From Nocardia fluminea (GTDB lineage Bacteria > Actinomycetota > Actinomycetes > Mycobacteriales > Mycobacteriaceae), in assembly GCF_002846365.1 (NCBI RefSeq), contig NZ_PJMW01000001.1, forward strand, positions 434,001 to 498,000: a DNA stretch of 64,000 nucleotides. The letters run 5' to 3'. Each line of letters begins with the position of its first letter. The first letter of the stretch is position 1. Below are positions 17,893 through 28,495 of the stretch, piece after piece. The translations under genes were made by a program, and so were the position numbers. Below the pieces are notes generated by a model. The model was not told where the DNA came from and did not search any database. It worked only from the letters and a program-made list of their open reading frames with translations.

Positions 17893-18495
17893 ATGCCCAA
17901 CGACGAAACGCCCACCAGCACAACACCATCCGAAGCACCATCCGCTGCGGTCGATCCGGGAACCGCCACCAAGCCCAAGTGGTGGGCGATGGATCGCAAG
18001 ACACTCGGCCTGCGCGGGGCTGCCGCGATCGTCCTGGGTGCCTCCGTGGCGACCTCGGTGTTCCTCTTCGTGGAGAACAAGAACAGCACCGATCTCCTGG
18101 ATGCCCAGCAGCAGGCCCGCGAGGCCGCGTGCCGCTACGCGCCCGCACTGGCCGACTACGACAGCAAGAACCTCGACACCTACTTCAAGGCTGTCCTCGA
18201 CGGCGCGACGGGCGACTGGAAGAAGCAGTTCGAATCCACCAGCACCGAGTTGCGCGATGCCCTGACCCAGGGCGAGGTCGTCTCGAAGGTCACCGATGCC
18301 CAGTGCGCGCTGCGCTCCGGCGACGAGAACTCCGCCGAGGCGATCGTGGTGATCGGGACGACCATCGCCAGCCTCGGCACCGAACAAAAGCCCAAGCCGA
18401 GCCAGCTCTCGATGGTGTTCGACCTGCGCAATGACGACGGCCGCTGGCTCGTCGAGAAGGTGAACTCCCCGTTGACCTCGCCACCCGCCCCATGA
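17893..18495 (+). CDS. Mce-associated membrane protein (Mas type)
   Basis: A 200-residue protein with a Thr/Pro/Ala-rich cytoplasmic N-terminus (about residues 1-40), one membrane span (about 42-62) and an extracytoplasmic NTF2-like domain containing ADYDSKNLDTYFKAVLDGATGDWKKQF. This is the layout of the Mce-associated proteins found downstream of actinobacterial mce operons and thought to stabilise the complex. The AAGGAG ribosome site overlaps the mceF stop, so it belongs to the operon. Confidence 0.88.
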   Translation: MPNDETPTSTTPSEAPSAAVDPGTATKPKWWAMDRKTLGLRGAAAIVLGASVATSVFLFVENKNSTDLLDAQQQAREAACRYAPALADYDSKNLDTYFKAVLDGATGDWKKQFESTSTELRDALTQGEVVSKVTDAQCALRSGDENSAEAIVVIGTTIASLGTEQKPKPSQLSMVFDLRNDDGRWLVEKVNSPLTSPPAP

Positions 18496-18535
18496 CCCGG
18501 TCCGGCGGATCGACCTCGCGCCACCAGGCGATAGC

Positions 18536-19825
18536 ATGACAGGCAAGATCATCGGGAACTCACTGTCCCCGCGCGGAACAAAGGGTAAGACGACGAGCAG
18601 CCAGGCAGACGAATCCCCCGCGGATGCGCCGACTCGCCAAGTCAGGCGCAGGCCGAAGAATCGTCGTGCCCAGATCGCGGCGGAATCGGCCGCCGCTTTC
18701 GGCGCGCACGGATACCACGGTGTCAGCATGGACGACATCGCGCGGCGACTCGATATCAGTTCCACCGCGCTGTATCGGTATTTTCCCAGCAAGTACGCGC
18801 TGTTCCGGGAGGAACTTCTGCGGTTGTCCGGCATCGCGGTGGGCGCGGTCGAGCTTCCCGCCGAAGCCGTGGACTGGACGCCTCGCCGGCGCGTCGATCA
18901 TGTGCTCGACGCTGTCATCGGCTTGACCATCGCCAATCGGCCGACAGTGGCGCTGGCCCGCTGGGAGCGCCGCTACCTCGAGCCGTCGGATCTGCAGGAG
19001 TTCACCGATCAGTTCGCCGCGGCCATCGCCACGATGCGCAAGCTGATCGGCGAGGTACGACCCGAACTCGACGGCCGAGACCGTGCGGTCCGCGCGGTGT
19101 CGATCTTCGCCGTGGTCAGCAGCATCGGCGACCACCATGCCACCGTGCCGGCGAAAGCCCTCACCCGGCTGCTGCATACGACCAGCTGGGCGTTGATCGA
19201 CGCTGATCTGAGCGAGCTGGACAGCACGAAACCCGCCGATCGCACGCGCGAGCAACCGCAGCCGTTCAAGCATGACCTCCTGCTGAGCAAGGCCGTCGAG
19301 CTGTTCCACGAGCGCGGCTACCCGAATGTCAGTATGGAAGACATCGCCGCCGCCGCGGATCTGTCGGCCGCCTCGGCGGTGTACCGCTATTACCGCAGCA
19401 AGAGCGACCTACTGGTAGCCGCGTTCCGGCGCGCCGCCGACCGGGTATCGGGCGCGATCGCGCCCGCGGTGGCCGCCGCGAACACTCCTGCCGAGGCCTT
19501 GGGCACCCTGATCGAACTCTATGTCTCCGGTTCGTTCGCTGAGCGCGCGCTGACCTTCGTCTACTACGCCGAGTTCAGCCATGTGGACCAACCCGATCAG
19601 GTGACCCTGCGCCATCTCCAGCAGCTGATCATCACCGAATGGGCGAAGCTGGTGGTGGAGGCGAGACCGGACCTGACCATCGGCGAGGCCCGTATCCTGG
19701 TGCACGCGGCTTTCAGCCTCGTCGTCGACCTCGGTCGCACCTTCGGCGACCACGGAATCAGTCCGCAGGAGAAAGTGATCCGTTTGCTCGAGACGATTCT
19801 GCTCGGTCAGCCGTTGCCGCGGTGA
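18536..19825 (+). CDS. Tandem-TetR transcriptional regulator (Mce3R-like)
   Basis: A 429-residue regulator with two complete TetR units in one chain. The first helix-turn-helix lies at about residues 62-86 (SMDDIARRLDISSTALYRYF) and the second at about 262-288 (SMEDIAAAADLSAASAVYRY), each followed by a helical ligand domain. M. tuberculosis Mce3R, about 406 residues, has the same architecture, represses its mce operon and lipid genes, and is reported to bind a non-palindromic operator. This gene follows the mce operon by 40 bp in the same direction. I infer that it reads the asymmetric 18-bp motif repeated across 6.9-33.8 kb. The ligand is unknown. Confidence 0.88.
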   Translation: MTGKIIGNSLSPRGTKGKTTSSQADESPADAPTRQVRRRPKNRRAQIAAESAAAFGAHGYHGVSMDDIARRLDISSTALYRYFPSKYALFREELLRLSGIAVGAVELPAEAVDWTPRRRVDHVLDAVIGLTIANRPTVALARWERRYLEPSDLQEFTDQFAAAIATMRKLIGEVRPELDGRDRAVRAVSIFAVVSSIGDHHATVPAKALTRLLHTTSWALIDADLSELDSTKPADRTREQPQPFKHDLLLSKAVELFHERGYPNVSMEDIAAAADLSAASAVYRYYRSKSDLLVAAFRRAADRVSGAIAPAVAAANTPAEALGTLIELYVSGSFAERALTFVYYAEFSHVDQPDQVTLRHLQQLIITEWAKLVVEARPDLTIGEARILVHAAFSLVVDLGRTFGDHGISPQEKVIRLLETILLGQPLPR

Positions 19826-19855
19826 GCAGCCGGCGCTTCGATCGCCGATGGTGAA

Positions 19856-19888
19856 GGGGGCGTGCGACCGAACCGGTCGCACGCCCCC
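19856..19888. terminator. Strong bidirectional terminator
   Basis: A perfect 15-bp stem (GGGGGCGTGCGACCG with CGGTCGCACGCCCCC) closes a three-base loop and is followed by TTT. It sits between the converging tandem-TetR and acyl-CoA dehydrogenase genes and would end both transcripts. Confidence 0.88.
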
Positions 19889-19901
19889 TTTCCCCTCCGG
19901 A

Positions 19902-21047
19902 TCAGAGACCGAACGTCTTACCGATGATGTCGCGCTGGATCTCGCTCGTACCGCCGAAGATCGTGGAGACCAGGGCACCGCGGACATGCTTTTCCATGTC
20001 GAACTCGCGGGCGTAGCCGTAGCCGCCCATCATCTGCATCCCGGCCAGCGCGACCTGCTTGGACACCTCGGTGGCCTTGAGCTTGGCCATCGAAGCCTCG
20101 CGCGCGAAGGTCTTGGACGGGTTGGCGTCGACCGCGGCGGCCACGCTGTAGACCAGCAGTTTGGTGCACTCGATCTCGGTCGCGAGGTCGGCCACCCGGT
20201 GCCGTAGCGCCTGGAAGGAACCGATCGGCCTGCCGAACTGCTTGCGCTCACTGATGAACTGCAGGGTGTCCTCGAAGGCGCGCTCGGCAGCGCCGAGGCT
20301 CATCGCGGCCAGGATGAGCCGCTCGAAGTTCAACCCGGTCATCAGCTGACGCCAGCCGTTGCCCACCTCGCCGACCACCGCGTCCTCGGGGAGCAGACAG
20401 TCGGTGAAGTACAGGTCGTTGGTCTCCTTCTGGTTGCCCATCAGCTCGATCGGACTGATCTTGAGCCCCGGTGTATTGGCGGGCACGTGGAACATGGTGA
20501 GTCCCTCGTGCTTGCCGCCGCTGCGATCGGTGCGCACGACCAACAGGATGTTCTCCGAGATGTGCGCGTTGGAGCACCAGGTCTTCTGACCGTTGATCAG
20601 CCAGCCGTCGTTGGTCTTCTCCGCTTTGGCGGTGATGTTGCCGACGTCGGAGCCCGCCTCCGGTTCCGACATCGAAATCGACTGCGACGCACCACGAACG
20701 ATGCCGCGCAGGACCACGTCCTTCTGCGCCTCGGTGCCGAACTTGGCGTAGGCGCCGCCGGTGATGAGGGTCGGCCCGATCGCACCGATCGGCAGCATGC
20801 CGCGCAGGCTCTCCTCGAGCAGGATGCACATGTCGACCATGGTGGCGTCGGAGCCGCCGTACTCCTCCGGCACGGTCAGGCCGAGCCAGCCCAGCTCGGC
20901 CATCTTGCCGTAGACACCCGCGTTGTGCTGCTCGGCATCGTGGTCGGTGAGCGCGTCACGCTTCTCCCGGGTGCCCGCCTCACGCTTGGCGAACGCGGCG
21001 ACCGCCGCCGCGAAGTCCTGCTGTTCCGGGCTGAATTCGACGCCCAT
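19902..21047 (-). CDS. Acyl-CoA dehydrogenase
   Basis: A 381-residue FAD-dependent acyl-CoA dehydrogenase for the first oxidation of beta-oxidation. The chain has the standard three domains; family blocks include ITGGAYAKFGTEAQK, the flavin-binding MSEPEAGSDVG, NGQKTWCSNA, and the C-terminal GGTSEIQRDIIG. The length is normal. AAGGGAG lies nine bases before the ATG. Upstream on the same strand is an aldehyde-dehydrogenase-like stub and then two motif copies, so it probably belongs to the motif regulon. Branched or cyclic acyl substrates are plausible but not shown. Confidence 0.92.
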   Translation of the reverse strand: MGVEFSPEQQDFAAAVAAFAKREAGTREKRDALTDHDAEQHNAGVYGKMAELGWLGLTVPEEYGGSDATMVDMCILLEESLRGMLPIGAIGPTLITGGAYAKFGTEAQKDVVLRGIVRGASQSISMSEPEAGSDVGNITAKAEKTNDGWLINGQKTWCSNAHISENILLVVRTDRSGGKHEGLTMFHVPANTPGLKISPIELMGNQKETNDLYFTDCLLPEDAVVGEVGNGWRQLMTGLNFERLILAAMSLGAAERAFEDTLQFISERKQFGRPIGSFQALRHRVADLATEIECTKLLVYSVAAAVDANPSKTFAREASMAKLKATEVSKQVALAGMQMMGGYGYAREFDMEKHVRGALVSTIFGGTSEIQRDIIGKTFGL

Positions 21048-21086
21048 AGTGATGGTTCTCCCTTGCGTTGTGGTGTGGATTGAAGA

Positions 21087-21347
21087 TCAGCTGCCGGTAA
21101 CGCGTCGTGGTGACGCGACGGAGCCATGTTGACGATCAGATGTTTCGCCTATCGCCGCAGCGCGGCCTTGCCTGTCCTCGCCACCCGGTGCCGCCCAGCC
21201 GGGTGCGGCAGCACGAGCTCGTGCGACGGCCGCGGCCGCGGCGGCCTCGCCGCCGATCGGCCCGCGGCCGGGAACCGCACCGGCCACCAGAGTGCGGGTC
21301 TCGAGAAACTGCTTGTCAACAGCCCCTGCGACAAGGGATTCAGTCAT
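21087..21347 (-). pseudogene. Aldehyde-dehydrogenase-like N-terminal remnant
   Basis: An 86-codon frame whose middle part (GGEAAAAAAVARARAAAPGW) resembles the N-terminal helix of aldehyde dehydrogenases, where repeats of AVAAARAAFPGW type are followed by an ERA-type segment; here the match fades after AAPGGEDRQGRAAAIGE and the frame soon stops. The catalytic and cofactor domains are absent. GAAAG lies upstream of the ATG. It precedes the acyl-CoA dehydrogenase on the same strand by 39 bp. It could be a broken gene that leaves its promoter to the ACAD, or a chance Ala-rich frame. Confidence 0.35.
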
Positions 21348-21449
21348 CGACGACTTCTTTCGAAAGGAATCGGATCAACCCGTTCAGCGCGCCCGATCAT
21401 CGGATCGACCAGGGTGGGCCGAGCGGTTTTCGCGCTTGGCCCGATTTCG

Positions 21450-23369
<1,920 letters not shown>

Positions 23370-23397
23370 CCCTTTCCGCGCCTTCGAGGAGACGACG

Positions 23398-24975
23398 ATG
23401 TCCACAGAACCCCTGCGCTCGCGCCGCAATCACTGGATGAACCAGATCGCGATCCATGCCACGACCATCCCGGATGCTCCCGCCGTGCGGTACCTGGGCA
23501 AGACCACCAGCTGGGGTGAACTGCACTGGCGGGTGGGACGGCTGGCCGACGCACTCGATCGCCGCGGCGTCGAGCCCGGCGACCGCGTGATGATCCTGAT
23601 GCTCAACAACACCGAGTACCTCGAATCGGTGTTCGCGATCAACACCCTGGGTGCTATCGCGGTGCCGGTGAACTTCCGGCTCACCCCGCCCGAGATCGCC
23701 TACCTCGTGGCCGACAGCGGCGCCGCCGTGATCATCACCGACACGGTGCTCGCCCCGCTCGCCGCAGCGGTAGCGGGCCAGTCCCCCGAACTGCGTACCC
23801 GGATCGTGGTCGGCGCACCGACCGACGACGATGCGCTCGGCTACGAGGACCTCATCGCCGAGAACGGCGAACCGCACGAGCCACGCGATGTCACCGAGGA
23901 CACCGCCGCCCTGATCATGTACACCTCCGGCACCACCGGAAACCCCAAGGGCGCGGTCCTGACCCACCTGAACATGAACTCGCAGGCGCTCACCTGCATC
24001 CGCGCCATGCGCTACAGCGCCGACGACATCGCCTTCTGCGCGTCGCCGCTGTTCCACATCGCCGGATTGGGCAGCGTCGCATCGTGTTTCGTCCTCGGCG
24101 CGTTGACGGTGATCCATCCGCTCAAGGCCTTCGACGCGGGCGAAGTGCTCGACGCCTGGGAGCGCGAGCGTGCGACCTCGGTGTTCCTCGTGCCCGCTCA
24201 GTGGCAGGTGGTCTGCGCTGATCCGACTGTCGCACAGCGTGATCTGCGGCTGCGGGTGATCAGCTGGGGCGCGGCCCCCGCCTCCGACACCGTGCTGCGA
24301 GCCATGGCGGAGACTTTCCCGAACGCGCTCAACGTGGCAGTCTTCGGGCAGACCGAGATGTCGCCGATCACCTGCGTTCTCGACGGTGAGGACGCGATCC
24401 GCAAGCTCGGCTCGGTCGGCAAGCCGATCCCCACCATCGCCACCCGCGTCGTCGACGACGAGATGAACGACGTCCCGCAGGGCGAGATCGGCGAAATCGT
24501 CTATCGCGGACCGACTTTGATGCGCGAGTACTGGAACAACCCGCGCGCGACCGCCGATGCGTTCGCGGGCGGCTGGTTCCACTCCGGCGATCTCGTCCGC
24601 CTCGACGAGGAGGGTTTCGTCTACGTCGTGGACCGCAAGAAGGACATGATCATCTCCGGCGGCGAGAACATCTACTGCGCCGAGGTGGAGAACGTGCTGT
24701 TCGCGCACCCGCGGATCAGAGAGGCGGCGGTGATCGGCCGCGTCGACGACAAGTGGGGAGAGGTCCCGGTCGCGATCGTGGCCGTCGAGGACGCCGAAGA
24801 CATCAGTCTCGCCGACCTCGAAGCGCACCTGAACACCCACCTCGCGCGCTACAAGCACCCGAAGGACCTCGTGGTGGTCGATGCCCTGCCGCGCAATGCG
24901 GGCGGCAAGGTCGTCAAGCACGAATTGCGCAAACTGCACGGCTCGACGGGCTTGACGCCCGCGGTCACCGGCTGA
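23398..24975 (+). CDS. Acyl-CoA synthetase (FadD type)
   Basis: A 525-residue AMP-forming acyl-CoA ligase that activates a carboxylic acid with ATP and CoA. The P-loop is YTSGTTGNPKG (about residues 178-188), followed by the FGQTEMSP block, the hinge VDRKKDMIISGGENIY and the catalytic lysine region NAGGKVVKHELRK near the C-terminus. GAGGAGA precedes the ATG. It is last in the NMO-ECH-FadD operon, which ends at a strong hairpin. It is similar in size and layout to mycobacterial FadD13; substrate identity is not determined. Confidence 0.92.
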   Translation: MSTEPLRSRRNHWMNQIAIHATTIPDAPAVRYLGKTTSWGELHWRVGRLADALDRRGVEPGDRVMILMLNNTEYLESVFAINTLGAIAVPVNFRLTPPEIAYLVADSGAAVIITDTVLAPLAAAVAGQSPELRTRIVVGAPTDDDALGYEDLIAENGEPHEPRDVTEDTAALIMYTSGTTGNPKGAVLTHLNMNSQALTCIRAMRYSADDIAFCASPLFHIAGLGSVASCFVLGALTVIHPLKAFDAGEVLDAWERERATSVFLVPAQWQVVCADPTVAQRDLRLRVISWGAAPASDTVLRAMAETFPNALNVAVFGQTEMSPITCVLDGEDAIRKLGSVGKPIPTIATRVVDDEMNDVPQGEIGEIVYRGPTLMREYWNNPRATADAFAGGWFHSGDLVRLDEEGFVYVVDRKKDMIISGGENIYCAEVENVLFAHPRIREAAVIGRVDDKWGEVPVAIVAVEDAEDISLADLEAHLNTHLARYKHPKDLVVVDALPRNAGGKVVKHELRKLHGSTGLTPAVTG

Positions 24976-24991
24976 GAACCCGATTTTCGTC

Positions 24992-25033
24992 GGCGGTGGT
25001 TTCTTCGGCAATCCAGCCGAAGAAACCACCGCC
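24992..25033. terminator. Strong hairpin terminator after FadD
   Basis: A perfect 18-bp inverted repeat (arms 24992-25009 and 25016-25033) closes a six-base loop, 16 bp after the FadD stop. There is no T-run, as is common for high-GC actinobacterial terminators. Confidence 0.8.
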
Positions 25034-25069
25034 TCGTCGTCTCGGTCGACGTGGAAAGGGATACCAACG

Positions 25070-26242
25070 ATGACAGTCCCACCCGGCAACGCTGAATGGC
25101 GGCCGTCGCCGCACGATGTGGCGTCGTTGACCGATCGGCTCGTCGCTCATGTCATCGGCGAGGTGGCGCAGTGCGATATTCCGTCCGGCACACCGATGGT
25201 GTCGAGAATCGTAGCGATCACCCGGGTCTCCCTCGAGATCGCACAGGGAATGTCGCAGGGACGCGACGTCGCACACGAACTCGGAGAACTCGCGATGATC
25301 GCCGCGGAGCTGGCGTGCGACAGCGTACCCATCGACCTCGTCCTGCGCGGTTTCCACGACGGCGTACAGATCGTTGTCGGTCACTTGTTCGACCAGCACC
25401 AGGATTGCCCCCGCGATGCGGTGATCGAAGGATTCCGGATCGCCATGGCGGTCAACGATCAACTCTGCACGACAGTCGCGCACGCGTACATCGGCGAGCA
25501 CAGCGCAGCGACACACGGACAGGACGCCGAGCGGACTCTCACCTCCGCTCTGCTGGCCGGACAGTGGACACCCGCCCTGTCCCGCAAACGCGGCGTACGG
25601 GTCGCTGACACGTACTCGGTGCTCGCCGTCGCGTGGCGAGCGAGCCCCGACGTGGGGATTGCACTGAATTGCCTCCTCGACTTGCGAAAAGCACTGACGC
25701 GACACACCGAGGGGCAGGGATCGGCACGGCTGTCGCTCGAGGGCGGGACCGTTCTCATCCCGACCGAGGCGGTAGCCGAAAGCGAACTCGACTCGCTTCT
25801 CGAGGCGCTGGCCGGAGCTGCGGAGGTCGAACTCGTCGCAGTAGTGGTGGCCGCGTCCGCCGCCGATGTCGCGTCAGCGGCGAAAACCGCGCACGAGATG
25901 CTCGATGTCGTCGATCGCCTCGAATGCGCACCGGGGCTCTATCGATTCGGTCAATTCGCCTTGGAGTACCAGCTTTCGCGGCCGGGCCTCGGACTTTCCC
26001 AGCTCGGTGAATTGCTGGCGCCGCTGGACCGGTATCCGGAATTGCGCAAGACATTGCGGGTCCACATCGCCAACAACCTGAGTCGCGCGCAGACCGCCCG
26101 GATCATGAATATCCACACCAATACCGTCGACTACCGAATTCGCCGCATTGCCCGGCTCACCGGGCTCAACCCGGCGCGGGCATCGGATCTGTGGCAGTTG
26201 CGGTCGGCGATGGTCGCCCGAGACTGCCGCGAGGGCAACTGA
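25070..26242 (+). CDS. PucR-type transcriptional regulator (first of two)
   Basis: A 390-residue regulator with the C-terminal PucR/CdaR-type helix-turn-helix. The DNA-binding part, about residues 325-380, contains LRVHIANNLSRAQTARIMNIHTNTVDYRIRRIARLTGL. The N-terminal 300 residues form an all-helical sensor-like region plus a GGDEF-like middle domain and have no recognisable ligand motif. It lies just past the FadD terminator and converges on a paralogue of the same length and layout. It probably controls neighbouring lipid genes; the effector is unknown. Confidence 0.85.
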   Translation: MTVPPGNAEWRPSPHDVASLTDRLVAHVIGEVAQCDIPSGTPMVSRIVAITRVSLEIAQGMSQGRDVAHELGELAMIAAELACDSVPIDLVLRGFHDGVQIVVGHLFDQHQDCPRDAVIEGFRIAMAVNDQLCTTVAHAYIGEHSAATHGQDAERTLTSALLAGQWTPALSRKRGVRVADTYSVLAVAWRASPDVGIALNCLLDLRKALTRHTEGQGSARLSLEGGTVLIPTEAVAESELDSLLEALAGAAEVELVAVVVAASAADVASAAKTAHEMLDVVDRLECAPGLYRFGQFALEYQLSRPGLGLSQLGELLAPLDRYPELRKTLRVHIANNLSRAQTARIMNIHTNTVDYRIRRIARLTGLNPARASDLWQLRSAMVARDCREGN

Positions 26243-26308
26243 AAGAACTTCCGGCACGATCCCCGCTACGGCATCGACACCACGCTCAGAGCGTCTTCGC
26301 CGGGTGAG

Positions 26309-26326
26309 CCGCCGGGTCGACGGCGG
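26309..26326. terminator. Possible terminator between the convergent PucR genes
   Basis: CCGCCG pairs with CGGCGG around a six-base loop in the 127-bp gap between the two regulators. It is short and has no T-tract. Confidence 0.35.
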
Positions 26327-26369
26327 TCGTCGCCGCGGGCTGCTCTACGGTGTCTCGGGCCGATCGCTG

Positions 26370-27560
26370 CTATATCGACAGGGTGGACTCGGTGTCTCGA
26401 TAGTTCGCTTTACGCACGACCAGCGCGGACTGCAGATACCAGAGCCCATCGGCCGACGAGGGATCGAAGCCCGTCAGTTTGCGAATACTCTTCAGCCGGT
26501 AGTCGATGGTGTTCATATGAACACTCAGCTGTCGCGCGGTTCGCCGGCGGTTCAGATTGTTGGCGAGGTGCGTGCACAAGGTTTCCATCAGAATCGGATG
26601 ATCGTCGAGTGGGTTCAGTATCGCGTCGAGATGCCGGCGCACGGCAGATGGCCTCGTCAGCTGATATTCGACTGCCAGGTCGGCGAAACGGAACAGACCC
26701 GGTGGGCGCTGGATTCGCTGCACGAGATCCAAGAGTTCGCACAGTTGGTCAACGGTTTCCGGAATTCTCGCCGGCGGCGCTTCCGCGCACGTCGCGGTCA
26801 TGTCGACGCCCGCCGCCCCCGACAGCACAGCCAGCAACGCGTCGAGGTCCCTCGTTTCGTCCGACGGAATGAGGATGACACCACCGCGCACATCGAGTCG
26901 CGACAACGCACGCACCGACCCATGGCGATCCAGCGCCGCGCGGATATTTCGAATCATCCGCCGGACATCCATCTGGGTGAGAAGCGTTTCCGACCCGCCG
27001 TCGCCGCGGGACGGAAAATGTAGCGCCAGCACGGAATAGCTCTCGGCGACCTCGAAACCGCTACAGCGTGTCACCGTCGATGTATCCTGCCCCGCGAGCA
27101 ACGCGACCATCACAGCGCTTTTGGTCCGTTGATCCTCGATGACCTCGGCTTCGAGATGGTCGCTGTAGGCAAGGGATATCGCCGCCGTCACGCTGTCCAG
27201 CATTTCGGTCGCCAGCTGGCGCACGACCGTGAGCTTCTGTTCGTCGGTGCCCACCACGTTCGAGGCGAACAGCTCCAAACTCGTTGCGAAACCCCGATCG
27301 ATCGCCCTGTCGATCACCTCGCCGGGCACCTCGGTGCGAGCCCGCGTCGGCCCCGCGACGCGATGTCGAACGGTGTCGCCGCGTCCACGAACCGGAAGTG
27401 TGGTCAGGGCACCACCGTTGTCGCCACCGGGGCGCGTAGCCATGCTCTCGAGCATCCGGGAGACCAACTCGTCGGCGAGTGCCCGGACTCTGATGGAGGA
27501 CTCCCCCGTGGCCACACGGGGCCGCGAAGAATCGATGCTGGGTGAATAGTCGGTAGTCAT
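26370..27560 (-). CDS. PucR-type transcriptional regulator (second of two)
   Basis: A 396-residue paralogue of the preceding regulator. The C-terminal DNA-binding block contains LCTHLANNLNRRRTARQLSVHMNTIDYRLKSIRKLTGF, and the segment before it (FRFADLAVEYQLTRP) matches the other protein's FRFGQFALEYQLSRP almost position for position. The ATG at 27560 has GAGGAAG seven to eight bases upstream; the longer in-frame start has no ribosome site. A motif copy lies 88 bp upstream, so this one is probably itself a member of the motif regulon. Confidence 0.85.
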   Translation of the reverse strand: MTTDYSPSIDSSRPRVATGESSIRVRALADELVSRMLESMATRPGGDNGGALTTLPVRGRGDTVRHRVAGPTRARTEVPGEVIDRAIDRGFATSLELFASNVVGTDEQKLTVVRQLATEMLDSVTAAISLAYSDHLEAEVIEDQRTKSAVMVALLAGQDTSTVTRCSGFEVAESYSVLALHFPSRGDGGSETLLTQMDVRRMIRNIRAALDRHGSVRALSRLDVRGGVILIPSDETRDLDALLAVLSGAAGVDMTATCAEAPPARIPETVDQLCELLDLVQRIQRPPGLFRFADLAVEYQLTRPSAVRRHLDAILNPLDDHPILMETLCTHLANNLNRRRTARQLSVHMNTIDYRLKSIRKLTGFDPSSADGLWYLQSALVVRKANYRDTESTLSI

Positions 27561-27647
27561 CTTTGACTTCCTCACTGCGTTCAACGTCGCCTCACGGCAG
27601 CGATGGCTGGCAAGTAGTCTCCCATGTCGCGGACGCCAGCACAAGGT

Positions 27648-27665
27648 TATGTTAATGACTATTCC
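27648..27665 (+). promoter_or_regulatory. 18-bp motif copy 9
   Basis: TATGTTAATGACTATTCC, 88 bp upstream of the second PucR gene and pointing away from it. Confidence 0.62.
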
Positions 27666-27854
27666 GAGCTATGAGGACTGTTTTTCGTGGCGCGGCAGCC
27701 CCCTGCTCGATTCCGCCAGCACGCCCCCGCGCTGGTAGTGCCACCGATCGGGCCATCTGAAGTGCAGCAAGACAGAACGATGCCATGCCATCCGTTGCGT
27801 GAGATGCCCCGGGCAGACTCCGTCGAATCCGAGACGGACCGACTTAAAAAGCGT

Positions 27855-27872
27855 TAAGTTACTGTCAATTCA
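27855..27872 (+). promoter_or_regulatory. 18-bp motif copy 10
   Basis: TAAGTTACTGTCAATTCA, 73 bp upstream of the globin start and in the same orientation as that gene. Confidence 0.62.
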
Positions 27873-27945
27873 TCGCTTCCGGTTACCGCCGGTCACTGTC
27901 ACCGACTACACCGTCGGTGACGTTCGCGAAACGAGGACTCCCACC

Positions 27946-28386
27946 ATGGACGAACCGGATCGACGCAGCACGACCGCGTCCGACAACGATTCCGACGCAT
28001 CGCCGGACGGCCGCCCGCTCTACGAGCGGATCGGCGGTCACGGCGCCCTGGAGACGGTCGTCGAAGACCTCTACCGACGCGTCCTCGCCGATGAGCGGTT
28101 GTCGCCGTTCTTCGCCGGGAGCAACCTCACCCGCATGAAGGGTCGACAGGTCGAATTCTTCGCAGCGCTACTCGGCGGGCCGGTGCCCTACGCCGGCGCG
28201 TCCATGCGAACCGTCCATCGAGGTCGCGGCATCACCGTGAACCATTTCAACTCGGTCGCAGGCCATCTCGTCGACGCGCTCATCGCAGCGGGGCTGGATC
28301 GAGAACTGACCGACGAGGTGATCGGTGCGGTCGCACTACTGGCGGGCGACATCGCCACGCCCCGGGAGTCACCCACCCCGCCGTGA
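27946..28386 (+). CDS. glbN: Group I truncated haemoglobin
   Basis: A 146-residue globin of the truncated group I type. It has [20 protein letters not shown] in helices A-B, the glycine-rich [18 protein letters not shown] segment, and the proximal haem histidine in [21 protein letters not shown] polar, disordered N-terminal tail of about 28 residues precedes the fold. GAGGA lies before the ATG at 27946; longer in-frame starts cover motif copy 10 and are unlikely. Such globins bind oxygen or nitric oxide. In this context it might supply oxygen to, or protect, haem oxygenases of the regulon; that is inference. Confidence 0.9.
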   Translation: MDEPDRRSTTASDNDSDASPDGRPLYERIGGHGALETVVEDLYRRVLADERLSPFFAGSNLTRMKGRQVEFFAALLGGPVPYAGASMRTVHRGRGITVNHFNSVAGHLVDALIAAGLDRELTDEVIGAVALLAGDIATPRESPTPP

Positions 28387-28403
28387 CACGGCCGGGCGCA
28401 CGT

Positions 28404-28474
28404 CGCGCTACGCCATGGGTTGGCGGAACCGGCCGGACGCGCACCGCACTACGCCATGAGCCGGCGGAACCGGC
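28404..28474. repeat. Imperfect 30-bp direct repeat
   Basis: Two 30-base units at 28404-28433 and 28445-28474 match at 26 of 30 positions with a 41-bp period. They share the core CTACGCCATG and the end GGCGGAACCGGC. They lie between the globin and FadD stop codons. Function unknown. Confidence 0.6.
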
Positions 28475-28495
28475 GCCACATCCGCGGCGCGGATC

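Larger units (their letters stand above)
27561..27945. other. Divergent region between PucR and globin genes
   Basis: This 385-bp interval has two motif copies (27648 and 27855) and no gene that I can support. Confidence 0.7.
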
